Notes under the pieces: model-generated
Told to the model about the DNA's origin: nothing
What the model saw: only the letters and a program-made list of their open reading frames with translations
The model's database searches: none
Translations under genes and position numbers: made by a program
Shown here: one piece after another, positions 41,764 to 53,199 of the stretch
Layout of the letters: each line of letters starts with the position of its first letter
Position numbering within the stretch: the first letter of the stretch is position 1
Source of the DNA: Posidonia oceanica
Taxonomy: Eukaryota; Streptophyta; Magnoliopsida; Alismatales; Posidoniaceae
NCBI GenBank assembly: GCA_037176725.1
Contig: JAZBRS010000035.1
Coordinates: 43,162,001-43,226,000 of the forward strand
Reading direction: 5' to 3'
DNA length: 64,000 nt

Positions 41764-44175
41764 CTATTGGGTATTGATAGGGAACTCAATTGAAGAAGCC
41801 AATGAAGCAAGAGCATCTGCCAGAAGGTTGTGACTCCAGAGGGTATGGACATACACCAATTGTTGAAACTGGGCTAACAGTAGACGGGTAATGCCCTTGT
41901 ACGTTTTTGGCTTGGGGTTGAGGGTTCTGTATTTGTTTAGAATTTGTCTCAGAACCATCTGGGAGTCTATGATGAGCTTTAGCCGCTTTGCCCCTAGCTC
42001 CAGAGCTAGGCATAATCCAAGAATCAAGGCCCCGTATTCTGCAATGTTGTTAGTATTTGCAGCAAAGTTCAGTTGCACAGCTCGTGGGGTGAGGACTCCT
42101 TCTGGGTTGAGAAGCACCACTCTGATGCCTGGTCCTTGCTTGTTGAGTGCTCCATCTAAGTAGAGGGTCCATTGTTGACTGGGAGGCTCTGCAGCTTGTA
42201 TTTCCTCATCTAGGAAGTCTGTCTGGACTGGTTGATAATCCTCTATTGGTAAACCTACCAAATGATCCGCTATGGCTTGCCCCTTGACTGCTTTCTGAGG
42301 TATGTATTGAAGGTCAAATTCGGTGAAGAGGAGCTGCCACCTTGCTAGCCTTCCAAAGAGAGCTGGCTTTTCAAACATATACTTGATTGGATCCATTTTG
42401 GCAATGTAGCAGACTTTATGAGCCAGGAAATAGTACCTCAATTTCTGGGATGCCCATACTAAGGCTAGGCAATGCTTTTCTATGGATCTGTACTTTTTCT
42501 CGTACTCTAGGAAAGTTCTACTCAGATAGTGGATAGCCTTCTCTTTCTTTCCGTCTTCATTGTGCTGGGCTAGCACTACTCCAATGGTGGATGAGGTGAC
42601 CGCTACATATAGCAACAAAGGTTTTCCTGGTACGGGTGCTGATAGGACCGGAGGGGTCATGAGGTATGCTTTGAGCTCATCAAAAGCTTTCTGGCAACTT
42701 TTATCCCAAGCAAACTCTTTTCCTCTCTTTAATAGCTCGTAGAAAGGCTTACAACAGTCGGCATGCTGCGAGATGAATCTCATTATGAACTGTAAGCGGC
42801 CGATGAGTCCTCTGAGCTCCTTGATATTCTGTGGAGGAGGAATTTGTGCTATTGCTCTAGCCTTCAGTGGGTCTACTTCAATTCCTCTTTTGTTGATGAT
42901 GAAGCCTAGTAGTTTCCCAGCAGTTACTCCAAACACACACTTCCTCGGGTTCATCTTTAACTGATATTGCCTTGCTCTGCTCAGTACCCTTCTTAGTGCT
43001 TCGAAGTATCCTTCCCTTGTTTTTGATTTGACCAGGATATCATCAACATATACCTCTATGCAGTCGTGCATCATGTCGTGGAAGATTGCCATCATTGCTC
43101 TTTGATATGTTGCACCGGCATTCTTGAGACCAAAAGGCATAACTACATAACAGTATGTTCCCCATGGTGTAATGAATGATGTCTTTTCTTGATCTTCTTC
43201 TAGTAGCTTGATCGGATTGTAGCTGGAGAAGCCATCCATGAATGATAACATCTCGAATCCTATTGTATTGTCAACTAGCAAGTCGATATGTGGCAAAGGG
43301 AAGTCATCTTTAGGACAAGCGGCGTTGAGGTTGCGATAGTCAATGCAAACCCTAACTTTTCCGTCCTTCTTGGTTACTGGCACTATGTTGGAGACCCAGT
43401 CAGGATATACAACTACTCTGATGAATTTTGCTTTATGAAGCTTGTTGATCTCCTTTTTGACTTTGAGTACTAGCTCTGGCCTCAATCGCCTTAGTTTCTG
43501 CTTAACAGGTTTGGCTCCAGGGTTCAGTGGAAGCAGGTGTTCCACTAGGGCTGATTGTAGGCTGGGCATGTCTTCATATTTGAAGGCCAACACATCCACA
43601 AACACCTTCAAAATTTGCACCGTCTCTGCTTGCTCTTCTGGGCTCAAACTAGCACTTATGAGTATTGGCTTTGGCTCTTCTGTGGTCCCCAGGTTGACTT
43701 CTATGGTCTCTTCTTCGGCTTCCTTAGTCTGCTCATTATATTTGTCCATGAGGTGCTTGAGCAGGTCTGAGTCGGTCTCTTGGTCCTCCTCATCATTGCT
43801 ACAGTTGACTAGCTCATATGCCTCGATTCCTGCACACTTCCTAGATTGATCAAATGCTTCTACAAAGAAAACCATGTTAGCAGCAGCTAGCTCCTGAGGC
43901 ATTGCCTCCGTGTATTGACACACGCGTACATTTTTTGAAGTAGTGGTCAATGTTGACCGCGAGCTGCTACAACCAACATGGTGATCCTCTCCATTATTGA
44001 GAACAGAAAGTAAATTGCAACTATTCCTAGGAAAAGAGAACAATGCAGAATTAAACAGGGTTTTATCTACAGAATCTAGGGGAATGCCCCTAGAGTTACC
44101 TCCATCAGTAGAGGTTGGTGCCTTTCTAGGCGGGCTCATCATCGCTGACGTTCCCACCATCTTTGAAAAGCTCAT
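41764..44175 (-). CDS. pol: E3 Pol: RT, RNase H and archaeal-type RNase H
   Basis: 803 codons without a stop, unusually well kept compared with the rest of E3. The N-terminal 150 aa are a linker. RT begins near KPVKQKLRR, with CIDYRNLN, FGLKNAGATYQRAM and YVDD (about 43050-43039). The first RNase H lacks the usual first Asp (LYVAVTSS). The second RNase H keeps all four acidic sites (YLDGA, IAEYGA, IIDSQ, LADALA). The frame overlaps the preceding Gag-protease frame (ending at 44126) in another phase, so a frameshift, splice or mutation lies there. Ends with two stops before the integrase region. The element is dead because integrase and proteases are damaged. Confidence 0.9.
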   Translation of the reverse strand: MSFSKMVGTSAMMSPPRKAPTSTDGGNSRGIPLDSVDKTLFNSALFSFPRNSCNLLSVLNNGEDHHVGCSSSRSTLTTTSKNVRVCQYTEAMPQELAAANMVFFVEAFDQSRKCAGIEAYELVNCSNDEEDQETDSDLLKHLMDKYNEQTKEAEEETIEVNLGTTEEPKPILISASLSPEEQAETVQILKVFVDVLAFKYEDMPSLQSALVEHLLPLNPGAKPVKQKLRRLRPELVLKVKKEINKLHKAKFIRVVVYPDWVSNIVPVTKKDGKVRVCIDYRNLNAACPKDDFPLPHIDLLVDNTIGFEMLSFMDGFSSYNPIKLLEEDQEKTSFITPWGTYCYVVMPFGLKNAGATYQRAMMAIFHDMMHDCIEVYVDDILVKSKTREGYFEALRRVLSRARQYQLKMNPRKCVFGVTAGKLLGFIINKRGIEVDPLKARAIAQIPPPQNIKELRGLIGRLQFIMRFISQHADCCKPFYELLKRGKEFAWDKSCQKAFDELKAYLMTPPVLSAPVPGKPLLLYVAVTSSTIGVVLAQHNEDGKKEKAIHYLSRTFLEYEKKYRSIEKHCLALVWASQKLRYYFLAHKVCYIAKMDPIKYMFEKPALFGRLARWQLLFTEFDLQYIPQKAVKGQAIADHLVGLPIEDYQPVQTDFLDEEIQAAEPPSQQWTLYLDGALNKQGPGIRVVLLNPEGVLTPRAVQLNFAANTNNIAEYGALILGLCLALELGAKRLKLIIDSQMVLRQILNKYRTLNPKPKTYKGITRLLLAQFQQLVYVHTLWSHNLLADALASLASSIEFPINTQ

Positions 44176-44459
44176 GATCTGTTGCTCGGTTAGGATCGAT
44201 TTCGAGCCTGTAGGGCTGCAGATCTTTGGAGAGGTTCGCAGTGATGCAGCGAGCTTTATCTACCAATCGTTGTGACCTGCATAGATTTTTCTCCGTCAGT
44301 TGCTCCAAAGAAGAACAGAGGTTCGGAGCTGGAGGATGAGAGGACTCGGAAGCAGCGGTGCTGGAAGGAGAGGGAAGAGAAAGAGGTGGCTTGTCCGGAG
44401 GTTCGCTAGCCGGTGTGCCTAACAATGGTGGCGATGATGATTCCTCAGTAGGTAGAGGA

Positions 44460-44590
44460 ATTTCTATTGCAGTCTAACCTTCTGGAGGTTCTGCTGGCAA
44501 CTCTATTGTAGTCTGACCTTCTGGAGGCTCTGCTGGCAACTCTGTTGCAGTCTAACCTTCTAGAGGCTCTGCTGGCAACTCTAATGTTTG
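44460..44590 (-). repeat. 45-bp coding tandem repeat, 3 copies (E3)
   Basis: On the minus strand it encodes ELPAEPPEGQTTI-like units three times, two of which contain a stop where the third has Gln. It lies in the linker between G-patch and RT. Confidence 0.75.
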
Positions 44591-45412
44591 GAATAAGTCG
44601 GAAATGTATTCGTCGGTTGTGTCCTCTTCACTTGGGAGGGTAGATTTGGTTGGTTTCGCCAATATGATATTTCCCAGCGGGAATGTATTTGGATTGAAAA
44701 TTCGTATGCTGGTGAAATGCTTTCGTAAACTCCACTGTAACGGTTGCTTGTTGCAGGATTGGTCGAAACCAAGTCCTCCTTTCTCTTCTTTGTCATAAGC
44801 CTGGACTAGCTCCTTTATTCCTTTTCCTTCTGGTCCTAAGCCCTAGCCTTCCTTATAGCCAATCTTTCTCATGATCTCCCAACCTACGCTCATGGAAGGC
44901 CTTCTGGATTTTGGAGATGCTTTCTTTTTGTGAACCAGCTTGTGCTTGGCCCATTTGTCCCTCAGCTCAGCCATAAATACAATATTCTTGCCTTTCTTAG
45001 CTCTGGTTGGCTTTTTGTGCACACTGAATTGGTGTGGTAAATATATCACATTCGCCTTAGCTTCCTTGCCTAGTATGTCCCCCATTATTTTGATAATTTT
45101 CCCATTGTGAGGGAATTTCAGACATTGGTGTCGGGGGGATGATACTCCTTTCAGGTTGTCAAGCCATTGCCTCCCCAAGATGATTTGATATGGAACATTC
45201 ATGTCTATGACAATCAATTGGGTTAGAACCTGGGTTGGTCCTATCCCGATCTTGGTAGTCCATTTGCCGTGAGCCTTTCTCTTGCTGTCATCATATCCGA
45301 CAATTGTCATGTCTATGGGGGTCAGTGAGGCTTCATTCACACCTAGAGCCCTTATTGTATTCAAAGAACAGATATTCATTGATGCTCTAGTATCTATAAG
45401 CACGCCATACAC
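44590..45412 (-). pseudogene. E3 second protease-like domain with G-patch
   Basis: Protease text from YGVLID to the ILGRQWLD motif. The active site reads DTRAS (Asp about 45394), with Gly of DTG replaced by Arg. Upstream (about 45640-45530) the sequence ISIFDLISSS corresponds to ISIWDLIHTS just before the E1 protease, so this is the positional equivalent of the E1 protease. Downstream a G-patch is clear (IGYKEG, stop, GLGPEGKGI, GGLGF; about 44880-44770), with one stop inside. Probably inactive. Confidence 0.82.
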
Positions 45413-45642
45413 TAAATGATTATTTATGGAAATTGTTACATTTAGTGGTGCTTTCCTCCTTTCTAATGGTACTAGCTCACTATCAGCAAATGTAATATAG
45501 GCTCTACAAAAGCTGCTGTAGCTATTACATAGAGATCTTCTACTAGTATGTTCGGGGCGACTTGAGCCTTCTCCAACACTTCTTGCAAAGCTTTTCGATG
45601 TAGGACTGAGCTACTTATGAGATCAAAAATGGAGATCCTGGC

Positions 45643-46518
45643 TTATGTTTTCTTCAGCTGCTCCAAGATGTCATACTCTATTGGCACAGGTCCTTCTTGT
45701 GGTCTAACCAGCTCTATTTGCTCTGCTGGTGGCACTATCCGGTTTGATAACCGTCCTCCTCTTGTAATGGGTGCCACTGCCTCATCCTCTCTGCTTTGAC
45801 TGCCTGATTCTACCTTCTTTTTATGTGGCAAGGTGAAGACAGACTTCTTTTGCATGGGCACCCCAAGCCCTGGTGGTTTAATGGCTCTTGCTGGTTGTTC
45901 TGCTGGTACTCGGAAGATTGAGGATGGCGGAGTAGTAGTGTTCCGAAATACCAAGGTACTTTGTGAGCATGGTGCTTTGAAGATTGGCAACTGGCTTGAT
46001 GGTGGCCTAACTACTCTGAAGATTGGGGAGACCGGCGGTGATTGTGGCTTGGGACCCCATAGTGATGACTTTTTCCATGGTGGGAGTTGTGCCTCTTCCT
46101 TATCCCAAAGGGTAGCTATTTGAGGTTCAGGCATTTTGAATTTGCATAATATCCCCAAGCAATTAGCAGGGATGCTAACAACCGCTTCCTCATACGTGAA
46201 TTTTAGCAATTGGTGAACAGGGGATGCTACAGCTCCGACTTCTGCCAGCCAAGACCTCCCAAGGATGAGAGGTTCCAGGACTTCTTCCTTCATGATGATT
46301 ACTGTGGTGATGCTGGTCAAAGGGCCCACTGTAATTTCCATTGGTATTGTCCCTAGAGCTAGTTTCTCACTTTGATTGAACCCAATGCACATGAAAGGGG
46401 TCTTGTCTAGTCCGTCCTCATTGATCCCCAGGCTTTGGAGCGTGGATAAAGAACTAAGGCTTCGGCTTACTCCAATATCAACTAGCACTCCATGTAGCAC
46501 ATGGTCATTGATGCCCAC
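45643..46518 (-). pseudogene. E3 first, extra protease-like domain and linker
   Basis: 291 codons open. HGVLVDIGVSRS (Asp about 46479) and LILGRSWL are an aspartic-protease fold signature, though DTG/DSG reads DIG. A Pro-rich linker follows, then a TRGGR motif equivalent to TRSGR in E1. E1 has no protease-like text at this place, between zinc knuckle and TRSGR. The frame ends TAA where E1 has a sense codon, then continues in phase toward the second protease. Confidence 0.8.
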
Positions 46519-46599
46519 TGTAATGATGAGTGGCAGTTCCTGCTTATGCGGTGCTGGAAGCTCGGATTCTTGGAAGACAATGTTTTCTTGCTTAAATTG

Positions 46600-47445
46600 C
46601 TTGGTGGCTTTTTGAACTAATGTGAGAGAGTTTTCTTCCTCTGTGCTATCTTGCGGCTCATCTACTATCGAGAAATTGAACTGGCAAAAAAGATCTTCAA
46701 TTGTTAGCCCATCACCTGCCTCGCTGTCCCAGTCATCATTTGAGATTATTTCTTCATTATTGGCTTGGTTGCCCCAGTCCTCATCTAAGATTGCTTGGCT
46801 TCCCCAGTCCTTTGTTATTAATGGGTTGGGGATCTCGTCATCCTTGAATCATTATTTGATGATTAGGGACGGGGTCATTGTAGATTTGCTGAGATGTCCC
46901 TATTTGCTCCCTCAGTTTGGCTCTTTTTACCAGGACGTCCCATTCAAACACGTCCGCCGCTACCATGTCATAGACTGTGTCTCTGAAGGTCCAGTAATCA
47001 TCTATGTTGTGACCATGTCTTCTATGGAATGGACAATACTTGTTCTGGTCACAGTTTGGAGTTTCTGGCTTGGTTGGCGGGAGTTCAATTGCTTTTGCGC
47101 TTTCTAGCTCTATGAACATATCCACCAGTGTGAGTAGTAGAGGAGGGTAATGGTCCCTTTTTCCCCCTTTGGGTGGCAGTAGCTGTGGAGGGGGGACATT
47201 ATGATAATTGCTCCTATTCCCATTGTTGTTTTGAGGGTTACCATTGTTGGCTTGATTGCTCTGATTGCCCCTATTCCATTAGGGTTGGGGGGTATTCCAT
47301 AGAGGGCGGATTCGCTGCTGCTGAGGGGGATTGCTCCATGCTTGCTGCTAAGGAGGGCAGCTCCATGATTGTTGCTGCTGAGGAGGGTGGCTCCATGATT
47401 GTTGTTACTGAGGAGGGCGACTCCATGATTGCTACTAAGGAAGAC
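46600..47445 (-). pseudogene. gag: E3 Gag C-terminal fragment
   Basis: Minus-strand text: Gln/Pro/Trp-rich repeats (QQQSW, HPPQQ), an Asn-rich stretch, then CPFHRRHGHNIDDY, a zinc knuckle with the last Cys replaced by Tyr, and TFRDTVYDM, equivalent to SLRNTIQDL in E1. Frameshifts follow. The capsid part is missing, cut by the junction with the E4 LTR. Confidence 0.8.
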
Positions 47446-50400
47446 CTAACCTAAACCCTAGAAACCTAAACCCATTTCAAAAACCGAGGAAAAATCACTC
47501 ACAAAAACCTAGAAAATCCCATTCAAAATCTAAGAAAACAAATTAAAAAATCTAAGAAAACAAATCAAAAACCTTGGAAAACAATTCAAAAAACTTAGAA
47601 AACAATTCAAGAAAAAAAATTAAAATCTTTAAGAAAACAATTAAAGAAAACAAATCAAAAGTCTAAGAAAAAACAATTAAAAAACTCAGAGAAGAATCAG
47701 AAACAAACAAACAAAAACAATTAAAAAAGAAAAGCATAAGAAAAATAATAAAAAACCCTAATTAAAAAAATTAACAAGAAAACAATTAATTAAAGAAAAG
47801 GAAAAACACACATAAGGATAAAATCAAACTAAAAAACTTAAAAACAATTAACAAACTTAAAATTGAAAAGAAAAACTTAAAGTCAAAAGACAAGCTTAAA
47901 ATCAAAAGACAAACCTAAAATCAAGAGAAAAATTTAAACAATTAAAAGAATTAGGAAAAAACTTAAAAACTATTAACAAACTTAAAAGAACAATTAAAAA
48001 GTAAAAAAGAGAAAAAAACTTAAAAAACAATCATTCAAAAAACCCCCAAAACTCAACCTCTTTTCTTCTTTTTTCTTCTTCTTTTTCTTTCCTTCCCTCC
48101 TTCCTCCTTTATTTCTTTCCCATCCAGCCCAGCCCATGACCACCGGCCTCTCCTCCTCTTCTTTTTCTTCACCTCTTCCACAACCCAGCCCATGAACCTT
48201 CCTCCTTCTTCTCTTATTCTTCCTTCACCCCTAACACACAGCGACTTCTCCCTCCATTTTTCTCCCCCCGTCTTTTTTCAAACCATTGCCTTCTCCCCCC
48301 CATTTTCAAACTCCATCACCTCCTCTTTATCTCCTCTTCACCACACTCCCCAACACTCCCAGACTTTAGCCCCTCCTCCACAGCCAACACTCCCAGACCA
48401 CGAACCAACTCCTCCACAGCCTCCTCCACACAGACCAACTCCTCCAGACCTTCTCCACCTCTTCCAGAGCTTCTCCACCTCCTCCAGACCCTTCCCCACC
48501 ATCAGCAGCCACGACCACCACCTGCCCTCGACCACAGCAAAACCCATAGCCAAACACACAACACCAAACTCACCAGCAGACCAAGAAAGAAGGTGGAAGA
48601 AGATGACACACACGCACAACCCAGAGCATTCCTCCCCCTTGTGCACACCCACAACCCACAACAAACGCACCCACAGAAGCTAGTAGAGAGAGAGGAGGAA
48701 GAGAAGAGAGAGAGGAGAGAAAACCTAAACCCAACACATAGAAAACACCTCCAGCCACCTCCTCTTCCTTGTGCACTCTCCACCCTCAGTCCTCACTCAC
48801 CACCACCCCGAAGCCTCCAGAAGCCCACCTATGCGAGCCACCTCCGGTGAGAGCCACAAAGAGAGAGAGGAGAGAGAATTATCGTCCTTTACACCCACTC
48901 CGGCCATCTACGTGCGGAGGGGAGGAGAAAGTCTCCGTTGCCTCCCAGACCACCTCCACACCTCCATGAGCTCGCCCCGATCCCTCTTGCGCGCCATTGC
49001 CACCTTCGGAGCCCCCTCTGCCTTGCAATGCCATCATAGAACCCACCTGAGGTCACCGGACGTCCCCATACGCTCCAACAGGCAACAAGCTCCTCCACTA
49101 GCTCCGCCTCACTCCCCTCTTGCTCCCCATATCTTTTTTTGTGCGTTTCGAGCTCTGTAGCATGTTTCGGACCTCGCCGGCAGCCTCCTTCTTCCCTGGC
49201 GACCTCACCAGTACAACCAGTCGCTCCACCGCTCCAGACCACTCGCCGCCCCCCGCTCGCCTCCAGATCACTCTGCTGGACGTTTAGAAGCCTCGCCGAG
49301 CTCCGCTGTACTCCACCACCGCCTGTAGAGCAGCCTCCACCTGCGATTCGCCGCAGCCTCGTCGGAGGCCGTCGGGGGCACTGTAACACTGTGTTTTTTT
49401 TTATTTATTTAAGTTTCGTATAGTTTAGATGCATGCATTACTATTAATTCCTTAAGTTTTAAATATTTGCAAGTAGGTCCTGCAATAGTTAAACGTTTGT
49501 TTGATTTCGTTTTTTTTTAAATTGCAGCAAAGCCCTCAGATTATTTTTATTTGCGTTTAGGTCCAATATCAACTATTGTCATTTAATTTTATTTTTCTAA
49601 CTTTATTGCATTGCTCATAACTCCTACAGCTTATTTTATTTGCACTTGGATCCTGGCACAGCACACATTCACTGCATTTTGTTTTTTTCTATTTGCATTT
49701 GCATCCCCAGCATTTTAAATAATTGCATCTAGATCCTGTATCAACTAAAGTCATTTAATTTGCATTTTTTGACTTTAATGCATTACCGAGAACCCCTGCA
49801 GCATTTAAAAATTGCATTTAGGTCCTATTTAGTTGTAAACTTGATTTAAATGTGATTTTTTAACTTTATTGCATTGTAAATAAATCCATAAGGTTTTAAA
49901 ATTTTCATTTAGGTCCTGTTTTGTTATAAACTTGATTTAAATGTGAATTTTAATCTTATTACATTGCAATAAAGTACAGCAAGTTTTAGAAACTACATTT
50001 AAGTTGAATTTGTTCTAAATTGAGATTTTAAATGCAATTTTTAAGCCTTATTGCCTTGTAAATAAGTCCTGAAGGTTTTGAATATTACATTTTAGTCCAG
50101 TTTGATTCAAATTGCATTTTAAATGTTACTTTTCAACCTTATTACATTGCAATAAAGCCCTGCATGTTTTGAAAAGTGCATATAAGTCTTGCATGCATCC
50201 AAAGGCCATCAGATATCATTCCATGCACACATTGGCATTGCATTTGCATCCTGCATTGCATATAAGCCCAGCATGCATTTATTTTTGCACATTAACTGCC
50301 ATTTTGCCTTGCAATCTTTACGACAATTGCTTTTAATTGCATATCAATTTAATTTTCAACTGTTGCTTGTCTAATTGGCCATTTTGCATTGCATTTCACT

Positions 50401-51750
50401 TGTCCTGCATTCTGCATTGCATATAGGCCCACCTTTGCATGCATTCACCCACTTTTGCACAGCACTTTGCATTTAGACCCTATAATTTTGCATTATTGCA
50501 CATAGGTCCCTGTAGTTTTTCTAAATTACACTTAGGTCCCTACATTGCATTTCTGCATGCATTTGCACTCCCATATTAGTGAACATTGCACCTATGCATC
50601 CATTCAAGCATCCTCAGCACTTCTGCATGCACACATTTGCACTGTTATGCACACCCTTAGGGATTATTTACACTCAGGCCCCTACCTTTTCTGGCCCTTG
50701 AGCCTTCTGACTTGAAACCTGAATAATTTTTGATCGGACTATTGGATTTCCACGATCTAACTGTCCAGCTCTTTCTAGTTGAATGATCTTTCATTTTAAC
50801 TAAAGTTTTCTCAGATCAGGCCTCAGATTGTCAAGATAAGTCCATCTGAACACTGCACAGCACTCATTGCTCCTTCATTTGCATTGCATGCATCGTTTTG
50901 CGTGCCCGCATCTGTTTTTGCTCATTTTCGCACTGTTTTGCGTGCCTACTATTGCTTTTGCACCGTTTTGCGTGCTCGCATCCATTTTCCTTCGCTTTCG
51001 CACCGTTTTGAGATCCTGCTTTTGTTTCTTGCATCGTTTTGCGTGTTTGCTGTTGTTTTCCTTTGCATGTCGCTTGCATGTGTATTGTTTTACTACTGTT
51101 TTGTTTTATCGCTTGCATTTGCATTTGGGGCAGTGTTGCTTATTGTTTGGAGTTCTCACGAACCAGGGTACGCCCTGTTCAGAACACTGACAGCACTGCT
51201 GAGCACTTAGATAGCATGTTTAATTCCTTGCACGCATTTCATCACTTAGAGCGCCATTTGAGCATTTAGATAGGCATTCATGGCACTTAGGCATTCAAAG
51301 CATGCATCTCCCTGCGTATGCAAGCGTAAGCCTAGAAAGACCCATTCTCGGGCGTGTCAGGGGTGCCTAAAACCTTCCCTGCACGTAACAGGAGTCCGTG
51401 CCCTTTCTCATGGCCTGCAATGACCATATTGCCCTCATCCTAGGCACTAGTCACATAATTTGCATCATTACATATCATTTCATTTGCATTGCATTACATT
51501 GCATCTTTTGCTTGGTTTTGCGTGTTCATTCACGCATTTCCTCGATTTTCCTTGTCTTCCGATTTAATAGACACGATGGCGACTCTGATTTGTCTTATCT
51601 TCTCCTTTTCTTTCTCTTTTTTCCCTTTTTAAGTGTTTTTGAGTCAAGTCTTCCTTCTCGGATACACCCATTAATAGTGAACCTGATTCCAATCGGTGCA
51701 TGCGAGCTTTGGCAGCGTGCATGGACGATCCGGACATCGGGATTACTACA
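47446..51750 (+). repeat. E4 5' LTR, 5'-truncated, about 4.3 kb
   Basis: Ends GGGATTACTACA before the PBS. The start has no TGTTGACACC; it begins in CTAAACCC/A-rich sequence, so roughly 0.7 kb or more is missing relative to the solo LTR. Parts in order: A-rich (47450-48050), GC/CT-rich (48050-49390), T-rich with TTGCATTTAGGTCC (49400-50620), TTTTGCGTGCC phrases (50890-51060), conserved block (51308-51412). No genes recognised in it. Confidence 0.85.
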
Positions 51751-52060
51751 GTGGCGACTCTGCTGGGGAGATTGCACTTCGACTTTCGCTTTGGCTTTCG
51801 CTTGCTCGCATTTTGCATCTTTGTTTGCCTTTGTGCTTTTTGTCTGCCTTGTTTGCTTGCTCTCTTGTCTGTGTTGATTCCCAGTGAGTCGCATAGTGGC
51901 GACTCTGCTGGGGAGATTGCACTCCGGCTTTCGTTTTGGCTTTCTCGCTCGCTTGTTTTTGCAGCTTTGCTTGCCTTGTGCCTTTGCCTGTTTGTTTGCT
52001 CCCTTGTGTCAATTCCTAGTGAGTCGCATCGTGGCAACTCTGCTTGGGTTTTGCACTTCT
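51577..52060 (+). repeat. Tandem PBS array of E4
   Basis: TGGCGACTCTG at 51577 (inside LTR), full PBS TGGCGACTCTGCTGGGGA at 51752 and again at 51897, decayed TGGCAACTCTGCTTGGG at 52032. Spacings 175, 145 and 135 bp. The 145-bp unit repeats with GTGAGTCGCAT before copies two and three. Confidence 0.9.
51752..51769 (+). promoter_or_regulatory. PBS of E4 (first copy)
   Basis: One base after the LTR end at 51750, identical to the E1 PBS over 18 bp. The second identical copy is at 51897-51914. Confidence 0.88.
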
Positions 52061-53199
52061 TTGCCTACTTTGCCTTGGCATGCTTTGTTATTTGCTCTGC
52101 CTTGTCTACTTTGGTTTTCTCGCCTGTTTACATGCTTTATTCTTTGATCTACTTTTATTTGCTCTACTGCTTACCTATCTTTACTTACTTTATCTACTAG
52201 CTCATCATTGCTTTATTTCTCAAATTATGCATGCCTACATACTTGCTTGGCAATAATACATGCTTTTTGGGTGGTGAACGCTTTGTTTTACACACTTGCT
52301 ATGCCACTACGCACGCACATGCCTTGTATACTTGCATTTTGATGTGATAAGTGTTTTTCTTTTCACTATCGTGTCCACAAACACTTGCACATGCCATGTG
52401 CATGCCTTTTGCCTTGTTGTGTGATTGTTTGCATACCATGTTTGTCTGTCTCTTTCCCCTTTGCATATGCCATGCCTAGGATAGTAGAAACATGCTTGCT
52501 TCCCCTTTGCTTAATTTAAAAGCTATAGTAAAGCCAAGCAATAACATTTAAGCACAACTAGAGCCAAAAACTTGTAATTTTCCCCCTTTGGTTAATAGAA
52601 TGCAAGTAAAAGACTCTAAAGCATTTCGCATGTTTGATTCATTCTAGAAGGCACGCATCCTCTCTTCTGAGTCCACCCACAGTTTGCGAAGGACGGTCCC
52701 GACCTCTTGTTCCACTACTTTGGCATGGCCCAAGTCAGTCGGTCTGTCCCCCCATGTCCAGGGGTCGTGTCGGTGCTAGAGGAGGGTACCACCCACGCTT
52801 TTGGCATGGTCGAGGCCACCAACGCACCAACCCGTTACTACTTGAGCTCTGGCCAGGATCTAGACGAGGACCCACTTTTTTTGACCTGGAGTCTGTCCAA
52901 ACCCATTACCTATGAGTGCGTCCTAGTAGGCCATCTACTCAGGACATGCATGGTGAGAGAGCACATATTAGGGCATTCATCTGCACGTATGCCATTCATG
53001 CCACCTTTAATAACTATTTATTGCATTCAACCTCTAAAACCTTTACTCTTTTTGCAGGTAGGTGCGAGATCCGCTGGCCGGACCCTGAGCGTCCCTCCTC
53101 TATCTCTAAGCTACTCGTCGCTTCCAGCAGTAGCTCTCCTTTAGGTCTTGCATCTTTGTTTCCTCGTCGCAGCCTTCCCTCACTCAGACTTGGTCAGCG
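52061..53199 (+). other. E4 leader with conserved block at 52661-52905
   Basis: No gene. The conserved block aligns with E1 4229-4470. An acceptor-like TTTTTGCAG lies near 53058. The frames 52634-52915 and 52707-53144 come from the conserved block and are not shared in phase with E1. Confidence 0.6.

Larger units (their letters stand above)
39233..47445 (-). mobile_element. Element 3 (E3): Tat-lineage retrotransposon of another family, no LTRs in view
   Basis: Minus-strand order: gag C-terminal part (47445-46600), first protease-like domain, linker, second protease-like domain, G-patch, RT-RNase H-aRNH, integrase, 3' noncoding. It is cut on the left by the E2 LTR and on the right by a truncated E4 LTR. 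The protein text is clearly distinct from E1 and E2. Right boundary accurate to about 10 bp. Confidence 0.88.

Noticed and set aside
48192..49423. Pro/Ser/Thr-rich coding region in the E4 LTR
   Set aside because: Low-complexity CT-rich DNA within the LTR, equivalent to the GC/CT-rich segment of E1.
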